Positions 55,043-63,818 of a stretch of DNA of 64,000 nucleotides are shown here, in pieces. A program made the translations under genes and the position numbers. The stretch spans positions 2,487,001-2,551,000 of the forward strand of contig CP016093.1 of NCBI GenBank assembly GCA_001664005.1, in the 5' to 3' direction. Within the stretch, counting starts at the first letter, position 1; each line of letters begins with the position of its first letter. The notes beneath the pieces were generated by a model. It saw nothing but the letters and a program-made list of their open reading frames with translations. It was not told where the DNA came from and did no database searches. The DNA is from Rhizobiales bacterium NRL2. GTDB taxonomy: Bacteria > Pseudomonadota > Alphaproteobacteria > Minwuiales > Minwuiaceae.

Positions 55043-57478
55043 ATGACGACAGTGCAGATGCCGCAGGATTCGGTCTCGCCGTGGCGCGAGGAGCCTTCCG
55101 AACGTCAGGGGCGCGCCCGCATCCGCGCCCGGATTGGCGGGCTGCACTGCTCGCTGTGCACCGGCACGATCGAGAAAGCGCTCGGCCGGCAGAAGGGCGT
55201 CGACAAGGTCGCTGTGAGCCTGACGCACGAGCAGGCGCTGGTCGAATACGATCCAGAGATCACAACGCCCGAGACCCTGCTCGGCACGCTCCGCGACATC
55301 GGCTACACGATCCACGATCCGAACAAGCTGCGACCGTTCGACGAAGAGGAACGCGAACTGGTCGCCGAGGGCCGTCGGTTTCTGACCGCCACGGCCTTCA
55401 GCCTCCTGTCGATTGCGCTGATCACCGATCCGGCCGGCCCGTTATCCCTGATCCTGCCGGCGCTGGCGACGGTCAGCCTGGTGGCCTTCGTCTTCCTCGT
55501 GCTCAGGGCGCGCGGGCTGTGGCCGGCGATCGCCGGCGCCGGGGGGCTCGGCACCATCACGGTCGGACTGCTCGCCCTCAAGAGCGAAGGAATGCTGGCC
55601 GGCGCCACGCCCTGGATCGTGGGCGTGCTGGCGGCGGTGCTCGTCTTCGGCGTCGCACGTCACATACTCACAATGGCTTATCAGGCGCTGCGCCGCGGCA
55701 TCCTGAACCAGCACGTTTTGCTGGAAGCGGGCGCCTTTGCCGGGCTGGCCGGCGGGATCATCGGGCTTGTGCTTGATCGCCCCGGCTATCCGACGGCGCC
55801 ATTCTTCGCGGTCGCGGTCATGGTTGCGACCTATCACATCTTCTCCGAATGGCTATCGCTGATCGTCAAGACGAGATCCTCCCAGGCGGTCAAACGCCTC
55901 CTCGACCTTCAGCCGGACACCGCCCGCGTTCAGCGCGACGGTCAGGAGGTCGAAATCCCGCTTTCCGAAGTGGCGCAAGGGGACCTTGTGCGTGTCCGCC
56001 CGGGCGAGCGCCTGCCCGTGGACGGCGAGGTTGTCGAAGGCCGCTCCGCCGTGGATCAGTCGCTCGTCACCGGCGAACCCATGCCGGTCGAGCGGCAGGC
56101 AAGCGACACGGTTATTGGCGGCACCATCAACGGCAATGGCACCCTGCTGGTCCGGGTCACGGCCCTTGGCGCGGAGAGCTTCCTGCAACGCGTCGCGCGC
56201 GAGGTGGAAGATGCCCGCGCCTTGAAGCCCGGCCTGCTGCATCTCGTCGACCGCGTGCTCAGGGTCTACACGCCCGCCGTGCTCTCGATCTCGATCCTCT
56301 CTTTTCTTGGCTGGGCGTTTCTTCCCCAATTGCTGGGCTTTTCACCGGACCTTCAGCGCGCGGTGTTCGCGGGCCTCAGCGTACTCGTCATGGGCTATCC
56401 GTGCGCCGTTGGCATATCCGCGCCGCTCTCGATCGTTCGTGGCGCGGGCGAGGCGGCCGAGAAAGGTATCCTGATGCGCACCGGTGAGGCGTTCCAGGGC
56501 TATCGTCTGGTGCGCCAGATTGCCTTCGACAAGACCGGCACGCTGACCGAGGGCCGGCCACGCGTGCACGAAGTCGAAGCGGTGTCGGGCGATACCGATG
56601 GGTTACTCGCGCTCGCCGCGGCCGCCGAAGCCGCGTCAGAACACCCGCTGGCCGAAGCAGTCGTCGAAGCGGCCTTCGAGATGGGCCTGACCCCGCCCGA
56701 TGCCGAAAGCTTCGAGGCGGCGCCGGGCAAGGGGGTCGTGGCCCGCATCGATAGCACGGAGGTACTGGTCGGCAGTCAGCGCTTCGTCACGGAGGGCGGT
56801 GTCGATCTCACGTCGCTTGAGCGACGGGTCGGCGAACTGGAAGATATCGGGCGCACGGTCATCGTAGTCGCTCGGGACGGCGAGCCTGTCGGACTTCTCG
56901 CGCTCGGTGACACACTGCGCGACGATGCGGCCGAAACTATCGCCGGGCTTCGCGATGCCGGTGTTCGCACTGTGCTTGTCACCGGAGATAACGAACGCAC
57001 CGCAGCCCGCGTCGCCGGATACCTTGGCATTGATGAGGTTCACGCCGGAGTGCTGCCGGGCGAGAAGGCTGAGGTGATCCGCGATCTCCAGACGCGCGGG
57101 CGCACGGCGGTGGTGGGCGACGGCATCAACGACGCGCCCGCCCTGATGCAGGCCGATGTCGGCATCGCCATGGGCTCGGGCACCGACATCGCCATCGACG
57201 CCGCCGACGTCATCATCCTCAACAACCGGATATCGAATGTCGCCCGAGCGCAGGAGATCAGCCGCGGGGGCTATCGGAAGATGCTCCAGAATGTCTCCCT
57301 TGCTTTCCTGTTCAACGGCATCGGCGTGCCGGTCGCCGCGACAGGCTTGCTCTATCCCGTCTGGGCCATGGTCGCCATGGCGGCCAGCGTGACCGCGATC
57401 TTCGTCAATTCGCTCTGGGGTCGGCCGCGCCTGTTCTTCGACGCGATCCTCAGTGTGGGACGGCCGTTGGAGAAATAG
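55043..57478 (+). CDS. Heavy-metal P-type ATPase with YPC metal-site motif
   Basis: An 811-residue P1B-type ATPase. Domains in order: one HMA domain (C36, C39 in GGLHCSLC), membrane helices, the actuator TGEP motif, the membrane metal site GYPCAVG at 451-457, the phosphorylation site DKTGT at 496-500, then TGDN and GDGINDAP. The usual CPC is replaced by YPC, so only one cysteine is left in helix 6. The cargo is unclear; its regulator suggests mercury or another soft metal. Start ATG at 55043 follows GAAAGG. Last gene of the mer block. Confidence 0.88.
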   Translation: MTTVQMPQDSVSPWREEPSERQGRARIRARIGGLHCSLCTGTIEKALGRQKGVDKVAVSLTHEQALVEYDPEITTPETLLGTLRDIGYTIHDPNKLRPFDEEERELVAEGRRFLTATAFSLLSIALITDPAGPLSLILPALATVSLVAFVFLVLRARGLWPAIAGAGGLGTITVGLLALKSEGMLAGATPWIVGVLAAVLVFGVARHILTMAYQALRRGILNQHVLLEAGAFAGLAGGIIGLVLDRPGYPTAPFFAVAVMVATYHIFSEWLSLIVKTRSSQAVKRLLDLQPDTARVQRDGQEVEIPLSEVAQGDLVRVRPGERLPVDGEVVEGRSAVDQSLVTGEPMPVERQASDTVIGGTINGNGTLLVRVTALGAESFLQRVAREVEDARALKPGLLHLVDRVLRVYTPAVLSISILSFLGWAFLPQLLGFSPDLQRAVFAGLSVLVMGYPCAVGISAPLSIVRGAGEAAEKGILMRTGEAFQGYRLVRQIAFDKTGTLTEGRPRVHEVEAVSGDTDGLLALAAAAEAASEHPLAEAVVEAAFEMGLTPPDAESFEAAPGKGVVARIDSTEVLVGSQRFVTEGGVDLTSLERRVGELEDIGRTVIVVARDGEPVGLLALGDTLRDDAAETIAGLRDAGVRTVLVTGDNERTAARVAGYLGIDEVHAGVLPGEKAEVIRDLQTRGRTAVVGDGINDAPALMQADVGIAMGSGTDIAIDAADVIILNNRISNVARAQEISRGGYRKMLQNVSLAFLFNGIGVPVAATGLLYPVWAMVAMAASVTAIFVNSLWGRPRLFFDAILSVGRPLEK

Positions 57479-57619
57479 GAACTCGTAGCAAGACCAGCCG
57501 TCTCAGGAATCGTCCGCACGATGGTTAACAAGGGTACCTGTGTGAAAGGACGCTATGCATGTTCTCCGAAGATATATAGAAACGCGCCGCCCATCGTGCT
57601 GTTCCAGTTGCTACCTCCA

Positions 57620-57829
57620 TCACCTCGAAGGATTGCGCGGGGCGGCGCCTTCGAACAGGTCCTGCATCACCTGATCGATCTCGGACGCGCGGAAGACATT
57701 CTTGCCGATGCCCGGGATGGTCCGTGGCATCGGTATCGTGCCCCGTCGGATGAGTTCGTAGATCTGGGGTCGGCTGACGCCGATCCGGTCCGCGACCGCC
57801 TTGATGCTGGTGATGTATTGCTCGGTCAC
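57620..57829 (-). CDS. AlpA/excisionase-like DNA-binding protein
   Basis: A 69-residue helix-turn-helix protein of the MerR-like/AlpA excisionase type: ITSIKAVADRIGVSRPQIYELIRRGTIPMPRTIPG. The start is GTG at 57829, with GGAG 6 bases before it; the frame upstream has no such support. It lies near the integrase gene at the right end and is the likely recombination directionality factor. Gene order from the att site is integrase, unknown, this gene. Confidence 0.7.
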   Translation of the reverse strand: MTEQYITSIKAVADRIGVSRPQIYELIRRGTIPMPRTIPGIGKNVFRASEIDQVMQDLFEGAAPRNPSR

Positions 57830-57905
57830 GTCGTTCTCCGCCGCGGTTGCACGATGATGACGGCAGATTGGTGCCAGCGACGTCGGCGGCGTAAGTGTCA
57901 AGTCG

Positions 57906-58613
57906 TCAGCAAAAATCGACGAGACCTTCGCGTTCCTTTCGATAAGCGCGGATGCGTCGGTTGAGGGTGGCGAGAGACGGCGCCCGATAGCCTGCCGCCA
58001 CGCAGGCATAGCCGACCAGGCGTCGGATATCGGTCTCGCGGGTGTCGTCTCCGCAGATCATTGGCAGCTGCATCTTCCACTCGACCCAGATATCGAAGAG
58101 GCGGAACAGCAGCATGTCCCGGCCTTCCGAGCCACGTGGGCCGAACCTGGGTCTCTCCGCAAGCTCGGCGGCCCGCTCCAATATCGGCACATCCGCGGAG
58201 TCGCAGGCAGAGAGGAACTGCCCCGGAGAGAGGTGGCTGAGGGACAGCCGCTCTGAGCCAGGCGGCATCTCGTCCAGCGCCATGGCGATCCACGGCAGGG
58301 CGCCTTCCGGCCAATGTTGGTTGCCGACACTGTCCGGCGCGTAAGAGGTGATGGCGCCGTTGTCCTTGATCTCGCCGATCCAGTCCCGGATCTGGCGTGC
58401 GAAGAGCTTCCGCGCCGGTCGGTCGTCATCGAAGCAGGCCCGGTTCACGGGAGCCCGGACGATCGCGCTGTCGATCAGCCTGGCTGTCCGCTCATCCGCG
58501 TCGAAGCGCTCTATGATTTCGCCCAAGTGCCTGCCGAACTGATCCCGGGCAATGCTCCCACCGCGCGACCAGACGGGCAGGGGGCTGCGGGGGCGTCCCC
58601 GACTACGTGGCAT
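57906..58613 (-). CDS. Unknown island protein beside the integrase
   Basis: A 235-residue soluble protein without recognised domains. Its N-terminus is basic (PRSRGRPRSP), and the middle is rich in Asp/Glu. There is a possible helix-turn-helix-like stretch near the C-terminus (APSLATLNRRIRAYRKER). The ATG at 58613 overlaps the integrase stop by 11 bases, so translation may be coupled. A role in replication or in recombination control is possible but not shown. Confidence 0.6.
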   Translation of the reverse strand: MPRSRGRPRSPLPVWSRGGSIARDQFGRHLGEIIERFDADERTARLIDSAIVRAPVNRACFDDDRPARKLFARQIRDWIGEIKDNGAITSYAPDSVGNQHWPEGALPWIAMALDEMPPGSERLSLSHLSPGQFLSACDSADVPILERAAELAERPRFGPRGSEGRDMLLFRLFDIWVEWKMQLPMICGDDTRETDIRRLVGYACVAAGYRAPSLATLNRRIRAYRKEREGLVDFC

Positions 58614-59772
58614 GCCGGATGTCCTGGACCGTCCTCGACCACTGCTCGAGCGCATCGCGTTTCTCGGCCAGATAGCTGAACCGGTTATAGACCTGCGCCA
58701 CCATGCCCACGGATTGCCCGGACCTGAGCTGGATCCGCTCGATCAGGCTCTCGGCGACGCCCAGGCGGGCAAGCCCCGTTGCCTGAGTTCGCCGCAGATC
58801 GTGGAGCCGCCAGTCCGTCACGCCCGAACCCTTATCGAGGCTGCGTTTGAGCTTGGAGAGTCCCTTGATGGGGCCGCCGAAGCGACCACCGAAGACGACA
58901 TCGCCTTGCCGTTCGATGGTGCGCAAGATCGCTCGGGTGGTGCGGGGCAGGGGCACCTCGGCGGCGGTACGGCTCTTGGTGGTTTCGCCGCGGACGTGCC
59001 AGACTTCGACGTCGATGTCGCGCCATTGCATCTCGGTGACCTGACCCACACGCTGTCCCGTGAGCAAGAGGAAGCGGATCATCGCGCCGTAGGTTCCAAG
59101 ACTGCCACAGGCCTTCCAGATGGCGGCGACCTCCGGATCGGTCAGGACCCGGTCCCGTGACGCGGGCGGCTTCGGGCCGCGCATCGAGACGATCGGCGAC
59201 TGGTCGACGAGTTCCCGGTCAACGGCATAGCTGAACAGTGCGGACATGGTTGACCATATGGCCCGTGCCACAGCCGGCTTGTCGGCATGCCGGTCGAGCA
59301 GGCGGCGAATGTCCGTCCGCAGGATCTCACGGATCGGTCGGTCGCCGAGCTCCCCCAGAACGTAGCGTCGAAGGGTGCCCTCATAGTGCGAGACAGTCCG
59401 GGGGCTTTTGCCTTCCTTCAGCTTGAATTCTGTGAACCGTTCGGCAACGGCACGCAGGCGCCCGGCGTCATGAGCCCGTCGTCGTGCTGCAACGGATGCC
59501 TTGGCGGCTACGCCTTCACCGGCATGGATCTCGGCCCGTGTCGACTTCGCCGCCTTTCGCGCATCGGCCAGGCTCAGCTCCGGATATCGACCGAGCGTCA
59601 CGGTCCGCTGACGGCCATCCGGCCCGAAGGCGCGCAGCTGGAAACTTTTCAGGCCGGTGGGCGCCACGCGGACGCAGAGACCGTCCACCAGGCCGTCCTT
59701 CTGCAGGTAGGATTTGGCACCCGGCCTGAGGCTCTTGAGGGTGCGGTCGGTCAGGCTACGTTGTAATGACAT
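58603..59772 (-). CDS. Tyrosine recombinase (island integrase)
   Basis: A 389-residue phage-type integrase. The N-terminal arm-binding domain (residues 10-95) is of the DUF4102 type common in tRNA-targeting islands. The catalytic domain has R241 (LLTGQRVGQ), H324 and R327 (LHDLRR), and the tyrosine Y362 (AQVYNRF). The second histidine/tryptophan position is not obvious (RSGQS). The start is 127 bases from attR. The promoter region overlaps the TTGTAATG repeat, hinting at self-regulation. It most likely catalyses integration at tRNA-Lys. Confidence 0.93.
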   Translation of the reverse strand: MSLQRSLTDRTLKSLRPGAKSYLQKDGLVDGLCVRVAPTGLKSFQLRAFGPDGRQRTVTLGRYPELSLADARKAAKSTRAEIHAGEGVAAKASVAARRRAHDAGRLRAVAERFTEFKLKEGKSPRTVSHYEGTLRRYVLGELGDRPIREILRTDIRRLLDRHADKPAVARAIWSTMSALFSYAVDRELVDQSPIVSMRGPKPPASRDRVLTDPEVAAIWKACGSLGTYGAMIRFLLLTGQRVGQVTEMQWRDIDVEVWHVRGETTKSRTAAEVPLPRTTRAILRTIERQGDVVFGGRFGGPIKGLSKLKRSLDKGSGVTDWRLHDLRRTQATGLARLGVAESLIERIQLRSGQSVGMVAQVYNRFSYLAEKRDALEQWSRTVQDIRHAT

Positions 59773-59780
59773 TGTAATGG
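59761..59780 (+). repeat. Right copy of the paired TTGTAATG repeat
   Basis: TTGTAATGAC, one base, TTGTAATGG. It covers the start codon region of the integrase gene on the other strand. Spacing and orientation equal the left copy at 21304-21323. Confidence 0.5.
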
Positions 59781-59810
59781 AATCCCTGAGCTAGGCTCGT
59801 TTACGGATTC

Positions 59811-59892
59811 TGACACAAGTGACAATAATATAGCAATATCAGTGTGATGGCGGACGTTCTCAGATTACGCGCATTGACGCAAATGACGCAAA
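59811..59892 (+). repeat. Two pairs of 9-bp repeats inside the right end
   Basis: TGACACAAG and TGACAATAA (59811-59828) and TGACGCAAA twice in tandem (59875-59892). They lie between the integrase start and attR, the place where arm-type or directionality-factor sites are found. No counterpart was seen at the left end. Confidence 0.5.
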
Positions 59893-59898
59893 AATAAA

Positions 59899-59946
59899 AC
59901 TTTTAATCAGCGGGTCACAGGTTCGAATCCTGTCGGGCTCACCATT
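59899..59946 (+). repeat. attR: 48-bp copy of the tRNA-Lys 3' end
   Basis: Identical to 21192-21239. It holds only the anticodon loop to CCA part and is not a tRNA gene. It marks the right limit of the island; chromosomal sequence resumes at about 59947. Confidence 0.93.
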
Positions 59947-60075
59947 ATTCCCTTCCTTCTGTTCGGACCCGCGGCATCGGCCCGGGGGTCGACATTCGCG
60001 CGCCAGTTCCCAAATGCCCCGGATCGCGGCGGCGTCAGGCCGTCAGTCCACCGCCTGCATTGCAAGGAGGAGCGC

Positions 60076-61770
60076 GTGTCGATCGTCCGCAGCGCACCGG
60101 GCCGGCTGTTCGCCATGGCCATCGTGTTCGCCTGCGCGCTGCCGCTGGCGGCCCAGGAACCGGAGCCGACCGTCTTCGAAGCCGAGAGGCTCAATGCGGG
60201 TCTCGGCGCGCCACCCGAGAATTTCGTGCGCGAGACGCCCCGGGGCACGCTCGAAACCTTCCTCGATCTCGCCGACCGCCGCATGTTCGATGCGGCCGCT
60301 CACGCGCTGAACCTGAACGGCGTCGAAGCGGACCGTCAGCGCCGGCGCGGCGCGGAGCTGGCGCGCATGCTCTACGAAGTGATCGAGCGACGCGTCGTGA
60401 TCGACTGGCAGGACGTGCCGACCCGGCCGGACGGTCTGGACGAGAGCCTTTCGACCGACCATCCCTTCGCCGGCAAGCAGCGCCGGAGCATCAGGCTCGG
60501 TTCGCTCATGCTCGACAACCGTTCGGTTCCCATCCGTCTGAACCGGATCGGGCCAGCCGATACCGAACCGGTCTGGGTGTTCAGCCGCAAGACCGTCGGG
60601 ATGGTTCCGCAGTTGCACGCCGCCTTCGGGCCCACCTGGTTCGAACGCAGCCTGCCGGCGTCGCTCAGGGAGTCGGTGACGGCGAGCATCCGCGCATGGG
60701 AACTGATCGCCCTGCCGGTCCTGTTCCTGGCCTCGCTGGCCGCGGTCATGGTCCTGCGGGCCGTGGTCGGGCGGACGAGCGCGAATTCGCGTATCGGATG
60801 GATCAGCCGCGCGTCGGACGAGGCGCGCACGCCCCTTGCGATCGGTCTGGTCAGTGTGGCGCTGCTGATCGGCGTCGACTGGGCGCTGTCATTCTCGAGC
60901 GCCGTGACCCTGTTCCTCTATCCGCTGCTCTGGGCCCTCGTGATCTTCAGCCTGACCCTTGCCGTGGTCAGGACGATCGACGCCACGCTGGAGGTGGTGA
61001 CGGAGCGCTATGTCGGCGAAATCGACGGCACGGACGATTCCGCGCGGCGGCATCTCTACACCAATGTCTACGGCCTGCGCCGTTTCGTGCTGCTGGTCGC
61101 CTTTGTCCTCGGCTCGGTCCTGCTGCTTCACAAGCTGCAGCTCTTCGAGAGCTTCGGCATGTCGCTGCTGGCGTCCGCGGGCGTCGCGACCGTCATTCTG
61201 GGCATTGCCGGGCAGAGCATTCTCGGCAACATCCTGGCGAGCCTGCAGGTCGCCATCGCCAAGCCCATCCGCATCGGCGACAGCGTGCTCTACGAGGATC
61301 GCTGGTCGCACGTCGAATCGATCTTCTACACCTATATCGTGCTGAAAACCTGGGACGAGCGGCGGCTGATCGTGCCGGTGAAGTACTTCCTGTCGCGGCC
61401 CTTCGAGAACTGGACGATGATCGATTCGACCACCGTGCGCAGCTTTGCGATCGAACTCGATCAGGCGGCGCGGCCGGCCGACCTGCGCGATGTGTTCGAG
61501 AAACTGGTCGCCCGGGACGACGACGCCATGGAGGACGGGTTGCTGCTCGTCGCGGTCGAGGGGCAGACCGAGCATGCGCAGACCGTCAACTTCTACGCGA
61601 CCGCGTCCAATCCGACGGATGCCTGGATGATGGAGGTCCGGCTGGCCGAACGGATGGGGGACTGGATACGGGAGAACCACCCCGAATGGTGGCCGCGCGT
61701 GCGCCTGGAGCGGCCCGGCCGGGCCGGCCGGCTCGAGCCCCGGGTCATCGACGCGAACGGGGCGGAGTGA
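60076..61770 (+). CDS. MscS-family mechanosensitive channel with periplasmic domain
   Basis: A 564-residue protein. A signal peptide (ending PLAAQ) and a periplasmic region of about 170 residues precede five predicted helices. The pore helix and beta domain match MscS: SAGVATVILGIAGQSILGNILASLQVAIAKPIRIGD. The C-terminal vestibule domain follows. It opens under membrane tension to protect from osmotic shock. The start is GTG at 60076, with AAGGAGG 5 bases before it. It is the first chromosomal gene beyond the island. Confidence 0.88.
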   Translation: MSIVRSAPGRLFAMAIVFACALPLAAQEPEPTVFEAERLNAGLGAPPENFVRETPRGTLETFLDLADRRMFDAAAHALNLNGVEADRQRRRGAELARMLYEVIERRVVIDWQDVPTRPDGLDESLSTDHPFAGKQRRSIRLGSLMLDNRSVPIRLNRIGPADTEPVWVFSRKTVGMVPQLHAAFGPTWFERSLPASLRESVTASIRAWELIALPVLFLASLAAVMVLRAVVGRTSANSRIGWISRASDEARTPLAIGLVSVALLIGVDWALSFSSAVTLFLYPLLWALVIFSLTLAVVRTIDATLEVVTERYVGEIDGTDDSARRHLYTNVYGLRRFVLLVAFVLGSVLLLHKLQLFESFGMSLLASAGVATVILGIAGQSILGNILASLQVAIAKPIRIGDSVLYEDRWSHVESIFYTYIVLKTWDERRLIVPVKYFLSRPFENWTMIDSTTVRSFAIELDQAARPADLRDVFEKLVARDDDAMEDGLLLVAVEGQTEHAQTVNFYATASNPTDAWMMEVRLAERMGDWIRENHPEWWPRVRLERPGRAGRLEPRVIDANGAE

Positions 61771-61979
61771 TCCGCCGGCCCGGTTCGGCGCCGCCTCCTG
61801 TGGCCGCATCTCGTCATCCGTCATCCCGATCATTCCGGCGTTGAGCGCTTTACCCTGACCGGCGATCCGGACAGGATGATGCCCGCCGTCAAACGCGGGC
61901 GTCGGATATCCGAGTCAGTCCGCCATGTCCCGGTGGAAGACGGTCGGAAGTACGTATTCAATCTTGCGGCGAGGGCAGC

Positions 61980-62675
61980 GTGGCTGAACCGGAAGATCCG
62001 ACAGGACGCAGGGACATCATTGACCGCCGGACCCTGCTCGGGTGGGGCGTGGCCGCGGCGGGATTGCCGCTCTTCGGCGCGATCTCCGTCGCCCGCGCCG
62101 CCACCCCGCCGGACATCCGCTTTCGCGCCATACACGGGGGGACGACGGTCGGCGAGCATCGTGTCCAATTCCGGTCGGACGGCGATTACCTGGTGGTCAC
62201 CACGCACATCGATATCACGGTCAGGATCCTTTTCTTCACCGCGTTCCGCTTCTCGCACGACGCCGTGGAGGTGTGGCAGTCGGGCCGGCTGATCTCGGTG
62301 GAAGGCACCACGGACGATAACGGTGTGCAGCTCTCGGTGACCGGGTCCGCAGTCGAGGACGGCTTTCGCATCACCGGTGTCGACGGGCCGTACCTGGCGC
62401 CGCCGCAACTGCTGACGACGAACACGCTGTGGGACAGAAGGCTGTTGCACGAGAGCAGGATGATCGACGTCCAGCACGGTGGCGAGGTCGGGCTGGTAGT
62501 GAAGCCTCGCGGCGAGGAAGACGTGGCGACGCCGCGCGGCCCGGTGCGCAGCCGCCGCTTCCAGATCATCACCCCGAACTACGCCGGAAGTGTATTCTTC
62601 GACCGCAACTGGCGCTGGGTCAAAGGCCTGATGGAGAGAAACGGCGAGATCCTGGAATATGCGCTTGCGTCCTAG
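61980..62675 (+). CDS. DUF6134 family exported protein
   Basis: A 231-residue protein with a twin-arginine-like leader (IDRRTLLGWGVAAAGLPLFGA). The mature part has IHGGTTVGEHRVQF, HDAVEVWQSGRLISVEGTTDDNG and YAGSVFFDRN, as in DUF6134 proteins. The function is unknown. The start is GTG at 61980; no ATG precedes the leader. The stop overlaps the TAXI gene start by 17 bases. Confidence 0.75.
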   Translation: MAEPEDPTGRRDIIDRRTLLGWGVAAAGLPLFGAISVARAATPPDIRFRAIHGGTTVGEHRVQFRSDGDYLVVTTHIDITVRILFFTAFRFSHDAVEVWQSGRLISVEGTTDDNGVQLSVTGSAVEDGFRITGVDGPYLAPPQLLTTNTLWDRRLLHESRMIDVQHGGEVGLVVKPRGEEDVATPRGPVRSRRFQIITPNYAGSVFFDRNWRWVKGLMERNGEILEYALAS

Positions 62676-63669
62676 GATCCCTGCAACAGGCTCGCGCAGG
62701 CCGTTCGCCGCCTGCCTCTCGATCGCCTTGATTGCCGCGCTCGCCTCCTGCGCGTCCCTTGTACCGGGCCCGGACGTGGTCGTGGGGACGGGGAGCCCGA
62801 GCGGCGCGTACCATCCGCTGGGCGGCTCGATCTGTCGGCTGTTCAATCTCGGGAGCGCGCGTGACGGTCGACGTTGCGCCGTCGTGCCATCGGCCGGTCC
62901 CGTCGCAAACCTTGCGATGCTGCGGGACGGCCGCATCGATATCGGGATCCTGCAGTCCGATGTCCTGGCTGATGCCGTGGCGGGCGCCGGCGCGTCCGCT
63001 TCACGCGGCCCGAACGCCGACCTGCGGGTGCTTTTCGCCGGCCATTCCAACGCCTTTGCGATCGTGGCCCGCCGGGAACTGAGAATCGAAAGCGTGGCCG
63101 ATCTGCTCGGCAGGCGCATCAACATGGGCAGCCCCGAGTCCGGTGAACGTATCGCCATGGAGCGCATCATGGCGGCGCTGGGCGCGACCCGTGCCGACTT
63201 CACCGAGACCCGGGAGCTGACCCGGGCCGAGCAGTATCGCGCTCTCTGCGCCGATCAACTCGACGCCATCGTGTTCGAGGTCGCGCATCCGAACGGCCTG
63301 ATCGAGGATGTCGTCCGCAGCTGCCAGGGCGTGCTGGTCGATCTCGGCGGGCCAGCGCTCGACGACATGCTGCGACGCCATCCGGAGTACGAACGCGCAG
63401 TGATTTCCGGCGGCACGTATACAGGCAATCCCGACGATGTCCGGACCATCGGTACCCGCGTCGTGGTCGTCACCACTGTGCGGCTGCCCGAGGCGCAGGC
63501 CTATGAGATCACGAAGAGCGTGTTCGAGAACTTCGAGGACTTCCGCCGCCTGCACCCGGCTTTCGCCATGCTGTCGATCAACGACATGATCGAGTCCGGC
63601 GAGCGTGCGCCGCTTCATCCAGGTGCGATCCGGTATTTCCGTGAGCGGGGCCTGCCGGGGCACCAATGA
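62659..63669 (+). CDS. TAXI-family TRAP solute-binding lipoprotein
   Basis: A 336-residue binding protein. The signal peptide ends in LAASC, a lipobox, so it is a membrane-anchored lipoprotein. The core VVVGTGSPSGAYHPLGGSICRLFN and GRIDIGILQSDVLADAV are typical for TAXI proteins, which bind glutamate or other organic acids for TRAP permeases. No TRAP permease gene follows in the window. The ATG lies 17 bases inside the upstream gene. Confidence 0.87.
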   Translation: MRLRPRIPATGSRRPFAACLSIALIAALASCASLVPGPDVVVGTGSPSGAYHPLGGSICRLFNLGSARDGRRCAVVPSAGPVANLAMLRDGRIDIGILQSDVLADAVAGAGASASRGPNADLRVLFAGHSNAFAIVARRELRIESVADLLGRRINMGSPESGERIAMERIMAALGATRADFTETRELTRAEQYRALCADQLDAIVFEVAHPNGLIEDVVRSCQGVLVDLGGPALDDMLRRHPEYERAVISGGTYTGNPDDVRTIGTRVVVVTTVRLPEAQAYEITKSVFENFEDFRRLHPAFAMLSINDMIESGERAPLHPGAIRYFRERGLPGHQ

Positions 63670-63754
63670 AGCGCATCCGAATGGCATCGGACGCGGCTTC
63701 GGGCGGCCTTGGCCGGAGTCCGGCACAAGGTCGCGTGTCGGCTTCGCCGTTTCA

Positions 63755-63800
63755 CCCCGACCCCGGCTCTCCCCCATCGAGTGAGTAAGCCGGGGTGGGG
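63755..63800. terminator. Hairpin between convergent genes
   Basis: ACCCCGGCT (63760-63768) pairs with AGCCGGGGT (63788-63796), extended by CCCC/GGGG (63755-63758 and 63797-63800) with one unpaired G. It lies between the convergent TAXI gene and the partial gene at the window end, and could terminate both. No T-run is present. Confidence 0.45.
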
Positions 63801-63818
63801 ATCAAATGGTGGACGGCT

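Larger units (their letters stand above)
21192..59946. mobile_element. 38.7-kb integrative copper/mercury resistance island in tRNA-Lys
   Basis: The element is bounded by two perfect 48-bp copies of the tRNA-Lys 3' end (21192-21239 and 59899-59946). A tyrosine recombinase gene and an AlpA-like excisionase gene lie next to the right copy. Inside are phage remnants, two copper operons, a complex-I-like operon, an lspA/TRAP patch, IS fragments and a mercury resistance block. No conjugation genes (relaxase, type IV secretion, oriT) were recognised, so it could be mobilised by integration/excision plus a helper, or be an immobile composite. Excision would leave one intact tRNA-Lys followed by the MscS-type channel gene. 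Confidence 0.9.

Noticed and set aside
57521-57964. Plus-strand frame over the excisionase-like gene
   Set aside because: It is the antisense of the helix-turn-helix gene and shows no family pattern of its own.
59899-59946. A second tRNA-Lys gene
   Set aside because: Only the 3' half is present. There is no acceptor 5' strand or D arm, so it is an attachment-site copy.
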